NCBI GenBank assembly: GCA_018000995.1
Contig: JAGNIU010000010.1
Coordinates: 50,313 to 114,312, forward strand
Direction: 5' to 3'
From: Bacteroidia bacterium
GTDB taxonomy: Bacteria > Bacteroidota > Bacteroidia > B-17B0 > Aurantibacillaceae
DNA: 64,000 bases
Shown here: positions 41,152-52,100 of the stretch, piece after piece
Numbering within the stretch: the first letter of the stretch is position 1
Layout of the letters: every line of letters begins with the position of its first letter
Made by a program: the position numbers and the translations under genes
Notes under the pieces: model-generated
Database searches by the model: none
Told to the model about the DNA's origin: nothing
Seen by the model: only the letters and a program-made list of their open reading frames with translations

Positions 41152-41874
41152 ATGCGGATTTTAATTGCTTTCATATTCATTAGTTTACTATCTCCTGCCC
41201 AAAAGAAATTTACGGAGCCGGAAGATATGAAAGCTTTTGATATTACCGTTAATTATGAAGAGTATACTGTAAAAACACAAATGCTGAGGGATGGGGAGAA
41301 AGTGAAAACAGATAACGAACTTGCCTATTTATGGTATAAGTCAAATAAAATCATAGAAACTAAAGGCGGATATGACGGCCGCTTGCTGCATGGGTATTAT
41401 AAAACGTTTTATTTAAATAATCAGTTAAAGGAACAAGGGCAAATTAATTACGGTCTTAAACATAAAGAATGGAAATACTGGTATAGCAATGGTCTTTTGA
41501 GGGAAGTGATTACTTGGAAGAATGGCAGAAAAAACGGAACTTACATGATGTATAATGAAAAAGGCAAGCTGATGGCCAAGAGTAATTTTAAGAATGACTT
41601 GTTTGATGGTAAATTCTCTACATATGATTCTTACGGAAACATTTTAGAATCCAAAAAATATAAAAATGGTGTTGAGGTTTTACCAAAGTTGAAAAAACAG
41701 AAAGCAGAAAAACAGAAAACTCCAAAAAAAGAAAAAGAACCAAAGAGCAATAATAAAGACGAAAAGACAAGTGAGAAAAAAACCTTTGGTCAAAAACTAA
41801 AGGGCTTGTTTAAGAAAAAAGAAAAGAAAGCAGAGCCGATGGAATCAAAGACCACCCAGTCGACCACTAGCTGA
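41152..41874 (+). CDS. Exported MORN-repeat (YwqK-like) protein with basic tail
   Basis: I start at the ATG at 41152, which gives signal peptide MRILIAFIFISLLSPAQ; an upstream ATG (41104) adds 16 poorly fitting residues. The 240-aa protein has MORN-like repeats (LLHGYYKTFYLNNQLKEQGQ, HKEWKYWYSNGLLREVITWK, KNGTYMMYNEKGKLMAKSNF) and a Lys-rich C-terminal tail (about 180-240). It overlaps the next gene by 1 bp, so it is the first gene of the pilus-like run. Role unknown. Confidence 0.75.
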   Translation: MRILIAFIFISLLSPAQKKFTEPEDMKAFDITVNYEEYTVKTQMLRDGEKVKTDNELAYLWYKSNKIIETKGGYDGRLLHGYYKTFYLNNQLKEQGQINYGLKHKEWKYWYSNGLLREVITWKNGRKNGTYMMYNEKGKLMAKSNFKNDLFDGKFSTYDSYGNILESKKYKNGVEVLPKLKKQKAEKQKTPKKEKEPKSNNKDEKTSEKKTFGQKLKGLFKKKEKKAEPMESKTTQSTTS

Positions 41875-43121
41875 TGTTAAGGAAAAAATTAAAGGGCGGT
41901 GCCCTGTACATTGCCTTAATCATAAGCATATTGATAGGAACTATACTCAGCGTTTTTATCCTTTTATCATATTTCAACCACAGAGAAACGATTACCCGAC
42001 TTAGTTACACGCAATTATTATGGAATATTGAAAGTGCTTTCAATATTGCGCAATCTGAATCATTTATTCCGGAAGATAATTACCAATGGAAAAAGAACAC
42101 TTTTAATGACGACTCCATTAAAATAAAAAAACTTCAATGGGGCGCATTTACTCTAGTTGCCACCGAAACAAAAAACAGACATCAATATATTAAGAAAGTT
42201 GGCTTGTTTGGAATTAGTTCATTTAGGGATACAGCGATCATGGTGAGTGATGTGGGCCGACCAATAAATTTAGCCGGTACTATTAAATTCAATGGTTACT
42301 GCTACTTCCCAAAAGGAGCTTATAAAACAACCTTTATTGAAGGGCAGGGATTTTCGGCTGATGGTAATATTTCAGGTTTTATAAAGCAATCGCCACAAAA
42401 TATTCCTGAAGTTAAACTGCAGTTTTTAAAGGAGCTTGAAACTTGCGTTACGGGATTAAACTCAAATACGGACAGTATTATTACAAATATTGAAACGGTA
42501 AATAACTCTTTTACATCAAAGACTGCGATTTATCAAGCTAACCAAGTCCGGTTAGAAAATAACATTTTAATTGGAAATGTGAAACTGGTGATCAGTGATG
42601 AAGTGATTATTGAAAAGTCGACGCAGTTAGAAGATATATTGATTGTGGCAAAAAAAGTAAGAATAAAAAAGGATTTTACAGGAAGTCTGCAGATAATTGC
42701 AAGTGACAGCATTTTGTTAGAAGAAAATTGTTTTTTAAAATACCCTTCATCATTGATTGTAATGAAAAAAAGTAAAATCATTAACGAAGGAATGGGTACT
42801 ATTTCTTTAGATAAAAACTGCAAAGTGAATGGCTCGGTGATAGTAATAAATACAGAAAAAACAGAAAACCCAAATGTATTTTTATCAATAGATAAGGAAT
42901 GTGAGATTTACGGATTGATTTATTCATCAGGTTACGCCGGATTACAGGGTAAGATATTTGGAAATGCCTTTGCGCAAAAGTTATTATTGAAAACAACATC
43001 CGCTGTTTATGAAAATCACTTATTGAATTGCGAGATTGATTCACGTAAATATTCAACTACTATTGTGATACCTGCAATTTTTGAAAAAAATAAATTGAAT
43101 AAATGCGCAAAGTGGCTTTAA
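41874..43121 (+). CDS. PilX/pilus-associated membrane protein
   Basis: The 415-aa protein has one N-terminal membrane helix (GGALYIALIISILIGTILSV, about 8-27, then FILLSYF) after a short basic leader, as in PilX-like minor pilus proteins. The rest alternates strands in a beta-helix-like pattern (LIGNVKLVISDEVIIEKSTQ, ILIVAKKVRIKKDFTGSLQI, IIASDSILLEENCFLKYPSS). I see no classical prepilin cleavage motif. The following two genes are pseudopilins, so it probably joins their assembly. Confidence 0.7.
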   Translation: MLRKKLKGGALYIALIISILIGTILSVFILLSYFNHRETITRLSYTQLLWNIESAFNIAQSESFIPEDNYQWKKNTFNDDSIKIKKLQWGAFTLVATETKNRHQYIKKVGLFGISSFRDTAIMVSDVGRPINLAGTIKFNGYCYFPKGAYKTTFIEGQGFSADGNISGFIKQSPQNIPEVKLQFLKELETCVTGLNSNTDSIITNIETVNNSFTSKTAIYQANQVRLENNILIGNVKLVISDEVIIEKSTQLEDILIVAKKVRIKKDFTGSLQIIASDSILLEENCFLKYPSSLIVMKKSKIINEGMGTISLDKNCKVNGSVIVINTEKTENPNVFLSIDKECEIYGLIYSSGYAGLQGKIFGNAFAQKLLLKTTSAVYENHLLNCEIDSRKYSTTIVIPAIFEKNKLNKCAKWL

Positions 43122-43459
43122 ACAAAAAATATAAAGGCAGTACATTGGCTGAAGTGATGGTAGCATTAGCATTAACGAGCTTTTGTGCGACGCTTGGTGT
43201 GTTGATTTACATTAATATTCAAAAAAGCACATTGCCTTTTATAAAAATAAAAGCATCTGAATTAGCCAATAAATATTTAACAGAAACCATACAAAAAAAA
43301 GATTTTTTTGATAATGAAACTACTGAAGAAGAATATGTAATTAAAAAAACTGTTGTGCGTAATGAAATTTATAGCGGTTGCCGGAATTTAACCGTTACGG
43401 TTTATGATGTAAACAAAAAGAAACTGACTCAATTACAAACAGTGTATTATGCTGAGTAA
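43103..43459 (+). CDS. Pseudopilin-like protein, 118 aa
   Basis: After a basic leader the motif KGSTLAEVMVALALTSF fits a prepilin-type cleavage site (G before STLAE, Glu at +5), followed by a hydrophobic helix. The soluble part is short. It overlaps its neighbours by 19 and 11 bp. A prepilin peptidase would be needed, but none is encoded in the window. Confidence 0.8.
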   Translation: MRKVALNKKYKGSTLAEVMVALALTSFCATLGVLIYINIQKSTLPFIKIKASELANKYLTETIQKKDFFDNETTEEEYVIKKTVVRNEIYSGCRNLTVTVYDVNKKKLTQLQTVYYAE

Positions 43460-43946
43460 AAAAATAAAAGCCTTTACCCTTGCGGAAATGTTAGTGACAC
43501 TAGCCCTGACCAGTGTAATGGTAACCTTTTCTTATTTGGGGTTGACCTCCATGCAAAAATTACTTGTGGATTATAAAAACCAAACTAACTTCATTAGTAA
43601 ATTGAATGAATTGAATAAGCGAATTGAATTCTTATTTACAAAGGCGAATACCATAACGAGAGTGACTGATGAAAAGTTGATATTTAAAACAGATTCAGTC
43701 GAAAGTAAGGTTGTTTTTGGAAGCAACTATGTTTTGACCATAAAAGATAATGTTACGGATACTTTTCAGTTCGAACAAAAGGCCTTGAAAATTACTTATG
43801 AAGGAATGGCTGATATTACTTCAATTGAGTTAATAAATGGCTTAGAATTTGATATTTATTTTAAAAAACAAAAATTTCATCTTACTTTCAGTAAAAATTA
43901 TGATGCCTTTAGTAAGCTAAAGTTTGCCACAGATGAAAAGCATTGA
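43449..43946 (+). CDS. Pseudopilin-like protein, 165 aa
   Basis: The leader KKIKAFTLAEMLVTLALTSV holds a prepilin motif (A/FTLAE) with Ala at -1 in place of Gly, followed by a hydrophobic helix. The C-terminal part is a beta-rich globular domain (SVESKVVFGSNYVLTIKDNV). It overlaps the GspF gene by 14 bp when GspF starts at 43933. Confidence 0.8.
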   Translation: MLSKKIKAFTLAEMLVTLALTSVMVTFSYLGLTSMQKLLVDYKNQTNFISKLNELNKRIEFLFTKANTITRVTDEKLIFKTDSVESKVVFGSNYVLTIKDNVTDTFQFEQKALKITYEGMADITSIELINGLEFDIYFKKQKFHLTFSKNYDAFSKLKFATDEKH

Positions 43947-45093
43947 TCTTTCAAAATATTCAAACACCAAAAAGAAAGGTGCTTCATTAAATAGTGATTC
44001 TGCAAGTGAAGTAAGCGGACTTTCAAAATTATTACACACTGAAATTAAGCTTTTCGAAAAGAAGTTTGGTGCGAAGCAAAAAGAATCGTTTTATACAGAG
44101 TTAGGTGTTTTAATTTCAGCAGGCGTGGACATACAAACTACCTTTGAAATTATAGAGCAGGAAATGCCGGATAAAAAACATAAGGCTCTTATTACTTCCA
44201 TTAAAGAAGCAGTGATTGGAGGTAAACCCATGCATGCAGCATTTTCAATTTACTCAGAAATATTTACCAATTATGAAATACAAAGTATAAAAATTGGAGA
44301 AGAGACCGGGAAACTGTCGGAAGTTTTTACCGAGCTTGGAAAATTTTACAATAGTGCGATTCGATTACGTAGACAGATTGTCGGGACCCTTACCTATCCC
44401 GTTATTGTAATAAGTCTGGCCGGGAGTATTGTGTATTTCATGCTATCATTTGTTGTTCCCATGTTTAACGACATATTTAAACAAACTGGCGGGCAACTAC
44501 CGGAAGCAACAAAACTGCTTATTAAAATCAGCAATAATTCATCTTTAATATTTTATACTGTGCTTACAATAGTAGTTGTTATGGTTGCATTACATAAAAC
44601 ACAGAAAAAGAAAAAGTGGTACCGGAAATTTACTTCCGAATTATTTTTAAGAATGCCGTTAGTAAATAATCTAATAAAAAAAATATACCTGACAAGGTTT
44701 TGTCAATCGATGCGCTTATTGATTAGTGCGAAGGTTTTATTTACCGACGCGCTTGCCTTAGTTGAAAGCATGATAGGATATTATCCGATTGAGGTAGCTA
44801 TAAGACAGGCAAAAGAAGATGTGATACGCGGATCATCATTACATCAAGGACTTTTAAAACACAGTATTTTTCCGCCAAAACTGATTGCTTTAATAAAGGT
44901 ATCGGAAGAAGTGAACGCTCCGGAACTAATATTTGAAAAACTGGAAAAGCAATATTCAGAAGAAATTGAGCACCAGCAAGCGGTGGTTGGAAAAGTAATG
45001 GAACCATTCATAATTATTATTTTGGGATTGATAATCGGGTTCATACTTGTGGCCATGTATTTGCCCTTATTCCAGATCAGTAACGGATTTTAA
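43933..45093 (+). CDS. GspF/PilC-type inner-membrane platform protein
   Basis: The 386-aa protein has the two GspF domains: FYTELGVLISAGVDIQTTFE with TGKLSEVFTELGKFY in the first, then FCQSMRLLISAKVLFTDALA and PELIFEKLEKQYSEEIEHQQ in the second. Three membrane helices are visible (VIVISLAGSIVYFMLSFVVP, IFYTVLTIVVVMVAL, PFIIIILGLIIGFILVAMYL). GspF/PilC proteins anchor the assembly ATPase beneath pseudopili. The ATPase (GspE/PilB) and secretin are not encoded in the window. I start at the ATG 43933 rather than the TTG at 43924. Confidence 0.9.
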   Translation: MKSIDLSKYSNTKKKGASLNSDSASEVSGLSKLLHTEIKLFEKKFGAKQKESFYTELGVLISAGVDIQTTFEIIEQEMPDKKHKALITSIKEAVIGGKPMHAAFSIYSEIFTNYEIQSIKIGEETGKLSEVFTELGKFYNSAIRLRRQIVGTLTYPVIVISLAGSIVYFMLSFVVPMFNDIFKQTGGQLPEATKLLIKISNNSSLIFYTVLTIVVVMVALHKTQKKKKWYRKFTSELFLRMPLVNNLIKKIYLTRFCQSMRLLISAKVLFTDALALVESMIGYYPIEVAIRQAKEDVIRGSSLHQGLLKHSIFPPKLIALIKVSEEVNAPELIFEKLEKQYSEEIEHQQAVVGKVMEPFIIIILGLIIGFILVAMYLPLFQISNGF

Positions 45094-45246
45094 TGTACAG
45101 CTAATACTTTAGTAAGCTGATATTTAGAATTAGTTTAGGCATCCGTAGTTTTTCTTCATGTTTTTAAAAGTTTTTAACAAAGCATACTTAAGAAGCTCAT
45201 TGCTTCGTTAATTATGTTAAAATTGTTAAGATTTAAAACCATGTTT

Positions 45247-45762
45247 ATGAAATCCATCGCTAAATTTTTTATCGTTTCGATAAGTCTACTTGCTTCCATT
45301 CAATTAAAGAGTCAAACCTGCGGAACCTGCAGTATTAATGTGAATTCGCTTGACAGCGCAAGTTATACGATTAATACTGGTGAAACCTTCTGTGTGGATA
45401 CAGCAGGTAATTTCATTGGGTTAATTACACTGAATGGCGGAACCATTTGTAATAAAGGGATTTTTAATCCGCATACTATTCAATTCAATACCGGAACGAT
45501 TTCAAATTATGGTAATACATCATTAAAAACTTCTGTGACAATTGCAACGAACGCAGTTTTAACCAATAATGCAGACGCGGTGATGAATATTAATGGCGTA
45601 GTGACATTAAGTGGTGGTTCATTAAATAACAGCGGCATTATAAATGTTGATCAGAATATTCAAAATACATCGGGTGCAATAACCAATATCAGTATAATTA
45701 ACTGTACCCAAATAAGTGGTTCGGGCAGCCTGAATAATACAGGCAAAATAAACGTCAATTAA
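45247..45762 (+). CDS. Exported beta-helix-like repeat protein, 171 aa
   Basis: A signal peptide (KSIAKFFIVSISLLASIQLKSQ) is followed by a Cys-rich start (TCGTCSINVN) and short repeats of TLNGGTICNKG/LNNSGIINVD type, giving a beta-helix-like pattern. Upstream ATGs at 45214 and 45241 would lengthen the leader. It resembles the start of the next, larger protein, so the two probably diverged from one another. The gap of about 150 bp from gspF may hold a promoter. Confidence 0.65.
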   Translation: MKSIAKFFIVSISLLASIQLKSQTCGTCSINVNSLDSASYTINTGETFCVDTAGNFIGLITLNGGTICNKGIFNPHTIQFNTGTISNYGNTSLKTSVTIATNAVLTNNADAVMNINGVVTLSGGSLNNSGIINVDQNIQNTSGAITNISIINCTQISGSGSLNNTGKINVN

Positions 45763-45772
45763 AATTTAAGAT

Positions 45773-48004
45773 ATGCTTAAAATGATTTTTTGCAGAACAT
45801 GTAAAATACGCCATTTTTTGGTCTTTGCGCTTTTATTCTTTAATTGGTTGCAGAGTTATGCGCAGGTTTGCACAGGATGTAAAACAACTATAACTAGTAA
45901 TACATCGGCCAACATTACAATTGGATTTTCAGATGTCGTGTGTATTGCACCAGGCGTGTCTGCCACTGGAAACATTACAGTAAACGGCGGAACATTATGC
46001 AATGAAGGAACAGTGACCAACCTGACCTTAGTAGAAGGTTATTTTTACAACCATGGTGTTTTTAGCAAACCAACCGGAAACCTAAACATTACGAATGCAA
46101 AAAACTTATGGATTGAGTGTTTTACCAACTCACGTTTTGATTTAACTAACGCTATGAATATTGACGCATTAACAAACTCTGATTCGGTGATGATAAAAGT
46201 TTGGGATGGTGCTCAATTTTCTGTAGGTAAAAGCATGTCAGTAAGTAAAGGTTGGTTGAAAATTACAAACGCAATTCCGAATGCGGCAGCCAGAGCTCCG
46301 GGATCATTTTTTAATATTGGAGGTCAGTTGAATGTGAGTAACGCGGCGCTCAGAATATTAAATTATCCTTTTGGTATTTTCAACATTAACAATGCTGTAA
46401 ATCTTGAAGGAAAATACAATAAAACCATTTTGAATTACGGTTTATTTAGTTGTAATAACTCATTTAATATTAGCGGTAATGGTCAAAACTCATACAACGT
46501 ACAAATTGAAAACAACGGAACCTTTAATATTGCTAGGCATCTAAACTCCGCGTATAATAACGGAACAGTAACAATCAACAATAATGATTATCCTGTAAAA
46601 CCAGAACCTACTTTTGCAATTGGAAAGTCACTTACATTAAGCAAGAGCAATAATACTTTTAATAATAAAATTGTTCTAACAGTTGAACAGGATATTTTTT
46701 TAGAAAACGGTTCCTTGACAAATACCAGAAATGTTTATGTGAACCGAGATGTTGAAATTAAGAACGGTTTACTTTCAAGCGGCGGCTCTTTATTTGTTTT
46801 AAGAGATTTTCTACTAACGAATAATTCTGCTGTCGTAAATAACGATAATGAATTAAGAATAGGAAGATTATTCAGCAGTAAGGGTACTGTAAATTTTGGA
46901 AAGAAAAGCTATATGCTAACCAAGAACTTCACCCATTTAAATGGCGGCTTTATTTATGGACCGGCTGATTTACAAGATCCTGTTGATCCAACAATCGGGA
47001 ATGACAGTTCAAATTACGCACTTATTGATATTACTGATTATTCAGACAACAATGGCGATCTGCGTCAACACCTTATTGTATATGATGAGAATTTTTCGGG
47101 AATGGGAATTGCGTTAGATGATTACCATGGGAATACCGCAAGATTAGGTATGCCTCCTGTTATTATTGGGCGACCACCTTGTTTTAGAAATATTTTTGAC
47201 GCAACGCTTACATCAAACGTACTTAACTTATGTACAGATGGTTCAGCCATATTAACCGCTAATGGTTTTAATATTATCACTTCAGCACCAGCACCAGTTT
47301 CCAGTTATTTTTGGACACCTTCAAACACAACCACTTTTCCTCCAACTAATACATTCAATACAGGTATTATAACTTCTAATACTACATTTGGTGTAAGCGT
47401 AACATTTGCAAACGGTTGTGTTGTATCGAAGAATGTTACGATAAACGTTTCCAACCTTTCAGTAAGTTCAAATGCTGTAAGTGCATCAGGTTTAGGAAAT
47501 ACTTTTAATATAAATGCAGTTGTAAGCGGAGGCACATCACCATTTGCTTTTAATTGGCTACCGAATAGTTTTTTTGTTTCTCCGAATACGCATCTCCAAC
47601 AAAACAGTGTAGTTAATCCACCTGTTTCCATGGTTTATACAGTTACTGTAACGGATGCCTTCGGCTGTATAAAAAGTTCTACCGTTGCAGTTGTGATATT
47701 GCCATATGCTTTATTATCTAAAAAGCCAGACGGCGGATATTATAAGGTTGTAAATAATTCCATGCTCTTCAAATATGATGGTCAGTATGCCAACACTAAC
47801 CTAAAGTATAATGTATATAATTATTCTGCTTCCAATTTGAATCAAGTGATGGCGTCAAATACAAATAACATTTCTAATTCGCTATTAGTTGTATCAGGTG
47901 ATAACAGGTATACTTTAAATACCACGACTTTACCAAATGGAAATTATCTTTTGGAGGTAATAAATGAAAAAAGTGAAAAATTGTACTTAAGATTTACTAA
48001 ATAA
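45773..48004 (+). CDS. Large exported repeat protein, 743 aa
   Basis: The N-terminus is a signal peptide ending SYAQ, followed by CTGCKTTITSNTSANITIGF, like the previous protein. Asn/Gly-rich beta-helix-like repeats fill about 30-370 (VNGGTLCNEGTVTNLTLVEG). A Bacteroidota Ig/PKD-like segment is near 560-640 (GGTSPFAFNWLPNSFF, then VTVTDAFGC). The C-terminus (LPNGNYLLEVINEKSEKLYL) resembles a sorting-domain end but lacks the canonical YPNP start, so T9SS export is uncertain. Likely a surface structure or adhesin. Confidence 0.75.
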   Translation: MLKMIFCRTCKIRHFLVFALLFFNWLQSYAQVCTGCKTTITSNTSANITIGFSDVVCIAPGVSATGNITVNGGTLCNEGTVTNLTLVEGYFYNHGVFSKPTGNLNITNAKNLWIECFTNSRFDLTNAMNIDALTNSDSVMIKVWDGAQFSVGKSMSVSKGWLKITNAIPNAAARAPGSFFNIGGQLNVSNAALRILNYPFGIFNINNAVNLEGKYNKTILNYGLFSCNNSFNISGNGQNSYNVQIENNGTFNIARHLNSAYNNGTVTINNNDYPVKPEPTFAIGKSLTLSKSNNTFNNKIVLTVEQDIFLENGSLTNTRNVYVNRDVEIKNGLLSSGGSLFVLRDFLLTNNSAVVNNDNELRIGRLFSSKGTVNFGKKSYMLTKNFTHLNGGFIYGPADLQDPVDPTIGNDSSNYALIDITDYSDNNGDLRQHLIVYDENFSGMGIALDDYHGNTARLGMPPVIIGRPPCFRNIFDATLTSNVLNLCTDGSAILTANGFNIITSAPAPVSSYFWTPSNTTTFPPTNTFNTGIITSNTTFGVSVTFANGCVVSKNVTINVSNLSVSSNAVSASGLGNTFNINAVVSGGTSPFAFNWLPNSFFVSPNTHLQQNSVVNPPVSMVYTVTVTDAFGCIKSSTVAVVILPYALLSKKPDGGYYKVVNNSMLFKYDGQYANTNLKYNVYNYSASNLNQVMASNTNNISNSLLVVSGDNRYTLNTTTLPNGNYLLEVINEKSEKLYLRFTK

Positions 48005-48006
48005 CT

Positions 48007-48534
48007 ATGAATAGAATAATAATTGGTTTGTCGTTGACTTTTAGTGTTGCTGCACTTGTTATTTCGTTAGCATTAAGAAACAAGTATGAATTGGTTTATA
48101 TTGACGCAGGAAGAATCTATTCTGATTTTCAAATGTCAAAGGAGTTGACTAAACAGGCTGAAATTGCTGCCAATAGCAGAAAACACATTACAGATTCGCT
48201 TATGGAACGATTTCGTATAAAAAGCGGTGAGATTAAATTTCAAAAGAAACCAAAAGAAGAAGATATTATAATTTTAAAACAGCTTGAGGATGAATTTGTT
48301 TATAGGAATGAAGAGTTTGAAAAACAAAACAGGGATATGATCACTACAATGAATACTAAAATATGGAATCAAATAAATCAGTATGTTTCTGATTTTGGAA
48401 GGCAAAAGAATTATTCTTTCATCTTTGGTGCAAATGGTCAGGGTAATTTAATGTTTGCGAATAAAGAATTGGACTTAACGGATGAAGTGGTAGGGTATAT
48501 AAACAACAGATATAATGATAAGACCACAAAGTAA
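48007..48534 (+). CDS. OmpH/Skp-like protein, 175 aa
   Basis: One N-terminal membrane segment (IIIGLSLTFSVAALVISLAL) is followed by a long charged helical region (about 55-135) and the OmpH-type ending FIFGANGQGNLMFANKELDL, then TDEVVGYINNRY. Skp-like proteins are periplasmic chaperones for outer-membrane proteins. Encoded 2 bp after the large repeat protein, it may chaperone that product (inference). Confidence 0.8.
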   Translation: MNRIIIGLSLTFSVAALVISLALRNKYELVYIDAGRIYSDFQMSKELTKQAEIAANSRKHITDSLMERFRIKSGEIKFQKKPKEEDIIILKQLEDEFVYRNEEFEKQNRDMITTMNTKIWNQINQYVSDFGRQKNYSFIFGANGQGNLMFANKELDLTDEVVGYINNRYNDKTTK

Positions 48535-48553
48535 TATAACATTTAAGGTATTG

Positions 48554-49138
48554 ATGCGAATAATGTTTCTTTTAAGCCTAACATCCTGTAACAGGTCTAC
48601 TGAATTAGGTGTTGCTGATTACGTGTCGTTTATTAATACAGAAAAATGTGAACTATTGAAATCAAAAAGCATAAATAAAATAAAATACAAACTTCGACTC
48701 ATTACACCAGAAATTATGGTTTTGAATAGTGAAAAAATTAATAGTGAAAGTGCTTTTAAGGAAAGATTAAAAAATTATGAAGGGCAAGTTCAATTTAATT
48801 TTATCATTGAAGACGACAACAGTGAAAATGGATCTTTGGTAAAAGAAACCATTATTAACCCGAAAGTTTATTCTGAAATTTTGCACTACGCAAATACAGA
48901 AATGACAAATGATCTATTTGTGATTATTAATGGAGATACGATTAATTGTACCATCATGCATCTTGAGCCAGCAAATTCGATACAACCTGTTTTGCGATTT
49001 TCGGTGGGACTGTCTGATATAAAAAACAAAATAGAGGAATGCACTTTTTGTTTTAATGACAATATTTTTAATAACGGATTGATAAAATTTAATTATTCAT
49101 CATCGACATTTAACAATATGCCTAAAATAAAATTTTAG
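48554..49138 (+). CDS. Lipoprotein, 194 aa
   Basis: I start at the ATG 48554, which gives the lipobox LSLTSC (MRIMFLLSLTSC); an upstream ATG overlaps the previous gene. The soluble part is charged and mixed (KSKSINKIKYKLRLITPEIM). No family recognised. It is 2 bp from the giant gene that follows. Confidence 0.65.
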   Translation: MRIMFLLSLTSCNRSTELGVADYVSFINTEKCELLKSKSINKIKYKLRLITPEIMVLNSEKINSESAFKERLKNYEGQVQFNFIIEDDNSENGSLVKETIINPKVYSEILHYANTEMTNDLFVIINGDTINCTIMHLEPANSIQPVLRFSVGLSDIKNKIEECTFCFNDNIFNNGLIKFNYSSSTFNNMPKIKF

Positions 49139-49140
49139 TT

Positions 49141-52100
49141 ATGAAAGAGAAGTTTAAGAGATATTTTGCGTTTTTCATGGTTATTAATTTAACGTTTGAA
49201 ATTTGTTCGCCTACTGTAGCACTTGCGTTGACCGGCGGACCGGTTCAGGCTGAACTTCTGGGATTTGAGCCCGCCGGTACGTCAGAGATGGTAGATTTAT
49301 TTACAGGTGACTTTAAATATAACATACCATTACTTGATGTTGATGGCTATCCGGTTAATTTAGCATATCGCGCTGGGCAGAACATGGAAAGCGAAGCAAG
49401 CTGGGTAGGATTAGGCTGGAGTTTAAATCCCGGTGTTATGAATAGAATGGTGAAGGGTTTACCTGATGATTTTGACGGTGATAATATTTATTCTGAAACA
49501 AACATCAAGCCGCACAGACAAGTTGGAACGGGTTATCAGTTTACAACAATTAATAATTCGTCTTTAGGTTACTATAATATTGGAGCTACACATTCGTATA
49601 ATTTATCTTTTGGCGCATTATTAACATATAATAATTATACCGGCCATTCACTTGAGGCACAGTTTGAGGTAAGTTCTTCTTATGGTATAGGTGTTTCAGC
49701 AGGATGGTTTACCGTATTAGCCGGAAGTATAGGAAAAGGAAATGGGTTTAAAATAAGTACAAGCGAGGGTGTTACAAAAACTGATTACGGAATTAAAAGT
49801 TACGCGATTTTTCAAGGCAATAATACTTTAGAGTTATCGAGGGTAAACTCAACGAACATAGGAACCGGAACAATGATAAATACGCGAACCGGTGCTACTT
49901 ATGATTTATCCTTTGGTTCATATTCGAGTAATACGATTGAGGAGTTGGGTGGTATTTGGACCAGCTCTTCAGGGATTGGCGGATCTGCACTTGTGCCTAC
50001 CAGCCATCTTTCGCATAATCCTTCAATAAATCATTCTTTCTCAAGTATTGGAAATTCTGAATCAAGTAAATGGGGAATTTATGTATGCGGATCTGTTTTC
50101 TTTTTCACCGGTGAACATGGATTTTTTCTAGGCAGAAACAAATATAATCTTGAAACGGCACTTATTGATAAAACTAAAAATTTAAAATCATATGGCTACA
50201 TGAATCTTGAAAATGCTAATGAAAATGCATTAATGGATTTTAATAGATTTAAAGATGGCGTGTATATGGAAGATACTCCAAACGGACCATATTCGGCACT
50301 TACCAACGACGTGTTCTCTTCAACCGCACAAGGAATGTCAGCTAATTTCAGACCCATGAGAAGTGATTATGGAATTGTACATGACCCTAAAACAAATTCT
50401 AACTTACTTAACACATTTCGCGGAAAGGAGCTTGGGCTTGGTGGTTTTTATTATAGAGTGAAAAATTTTTTACTAACATGGGGAGGGACGTCAGATGGGA
50501 ATTGGTCTACTTCCCCAATTAACAACAACCTTAAGTTTTATAAACCAGATCCTACAACTTCAGGTGACAGATTATATGAAAAAGCGTTTTTTAAAGTTAT
50601 GGGAGAACCCACGCCGGTTAATCAGGCTTTTGAAAATGATGCGAACGGTGAAAATCCAGTGGCCGCTTCATTTGTTTCAATTGGTGGCGTAGGTGTTGGT
50701 GCTTCTAATCCATTTTCTGGAGCCTCATCAAGTCCTTCTATTAAGCGAAGCGCAAGGGAGATAAGAAACACTCATATATCTTATTTAAACGCAACTGAAG
50801 CTGATGAAATGGGTTTGGTTAAGGGAATTAAAGATTTTAAATTAAATGACTTCGATATTGATCAAACCAGCAGACATTTGGCAGGAATTAATCCACTTAT
50901 TAATCGTAAAGCCATTGCGGGATCCAGTAATACGGTTGATCATCATTTATCTGAAGTAACAGTGACAAGAAACGATGGGTCAAGATATATTTATGGTATC
51001 CCTGTATATAATAAATTAAAGAAAAATGTAGTATTTAACGCCTCAGAGTGCAAAACAAACAGTGGCACATCTAAAAATTTAATCCCATTAAATCCTGATT
51101 GCACTGCACCATTGAAGTCATCTGCAGACCTAAAAATGATTCAATATACTAATGCGGAAGTGTCGCACTCAAACGAGCGTGGTATGGACAACTACTATCA
51201 TGCCGAATGGATTCCGGCATACGCACAATCATTTCTTTTAACTGCAATAATTTCTTCTGATTATGTAGACCTAACAGGTGATGGCCCGAGCAGTGATGAT
51301 CTTGGAAATTACACCTTGTTTAACTATACAAAAACAAACGAATATAAATGGCGAAATCCATATTGCGCTCCTACAGGATGTCCTACCACAAGTCTTGGAA
51401 CATTAACCCCTAATACTAACCATGCTATATTAGACGAGGGCTTCAGATCAGATGAATTTGATGATAAAGCCATGTATGAGTATGGTACAAGAGATAACTG
51501 GTACCTACACTCCATAGAAACAAAAAATCACGTTGCAGAATTTGAAATTGATTTAAGAGATGATAATTGTGGCGTTACAACTGAGGATGGTGGAGTTGAT
51601 GTTGGAAGCTCTTATCTGCTTAAACAAATACGACTTTACACTAAAGAGGAAAAAGTAAGGGCAAAACTTAGTACCAGTACTCCAACTCCAATTAAAACAG
51701 TGACATTTGAATACGACTATTCGCTCTGTAAGGACGTATTTAATAATAAAAATGCCTTTAGTGGCTTAGTGAACAAAACAGGCAAGTTAACTTTAAAAAA
51801 AGTTTTCTTTACTTATGGAAATTCCAACAAGGCTTCACTTTCACCATATCTGTTTACTTATGCTGATAATGATCACAACGGGGTTGAGGATGCTAATCCT
51901 GATTATCATCCAAGATCAGTTGATCGATGGGGCAATTATAAGCCAACTGGAAGTCTTGACAATATAGATTTTCCATATGCAGAGCAAAATCAGACTTTAG
52001 CAAATCAGTATGCTTCTTCATGGAATCTAACATCAATTATTACGCCTTCTGGTGCTAAAACAGATGTGTATTATGAAGCTGATGATTACAGTTATGTGCA

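Noticed and set aside
42533..43056. Minus-strand frames opposite the PilX-like gene
   Set aside because: Antisense shadows of a coherent plus-strand operon gene.
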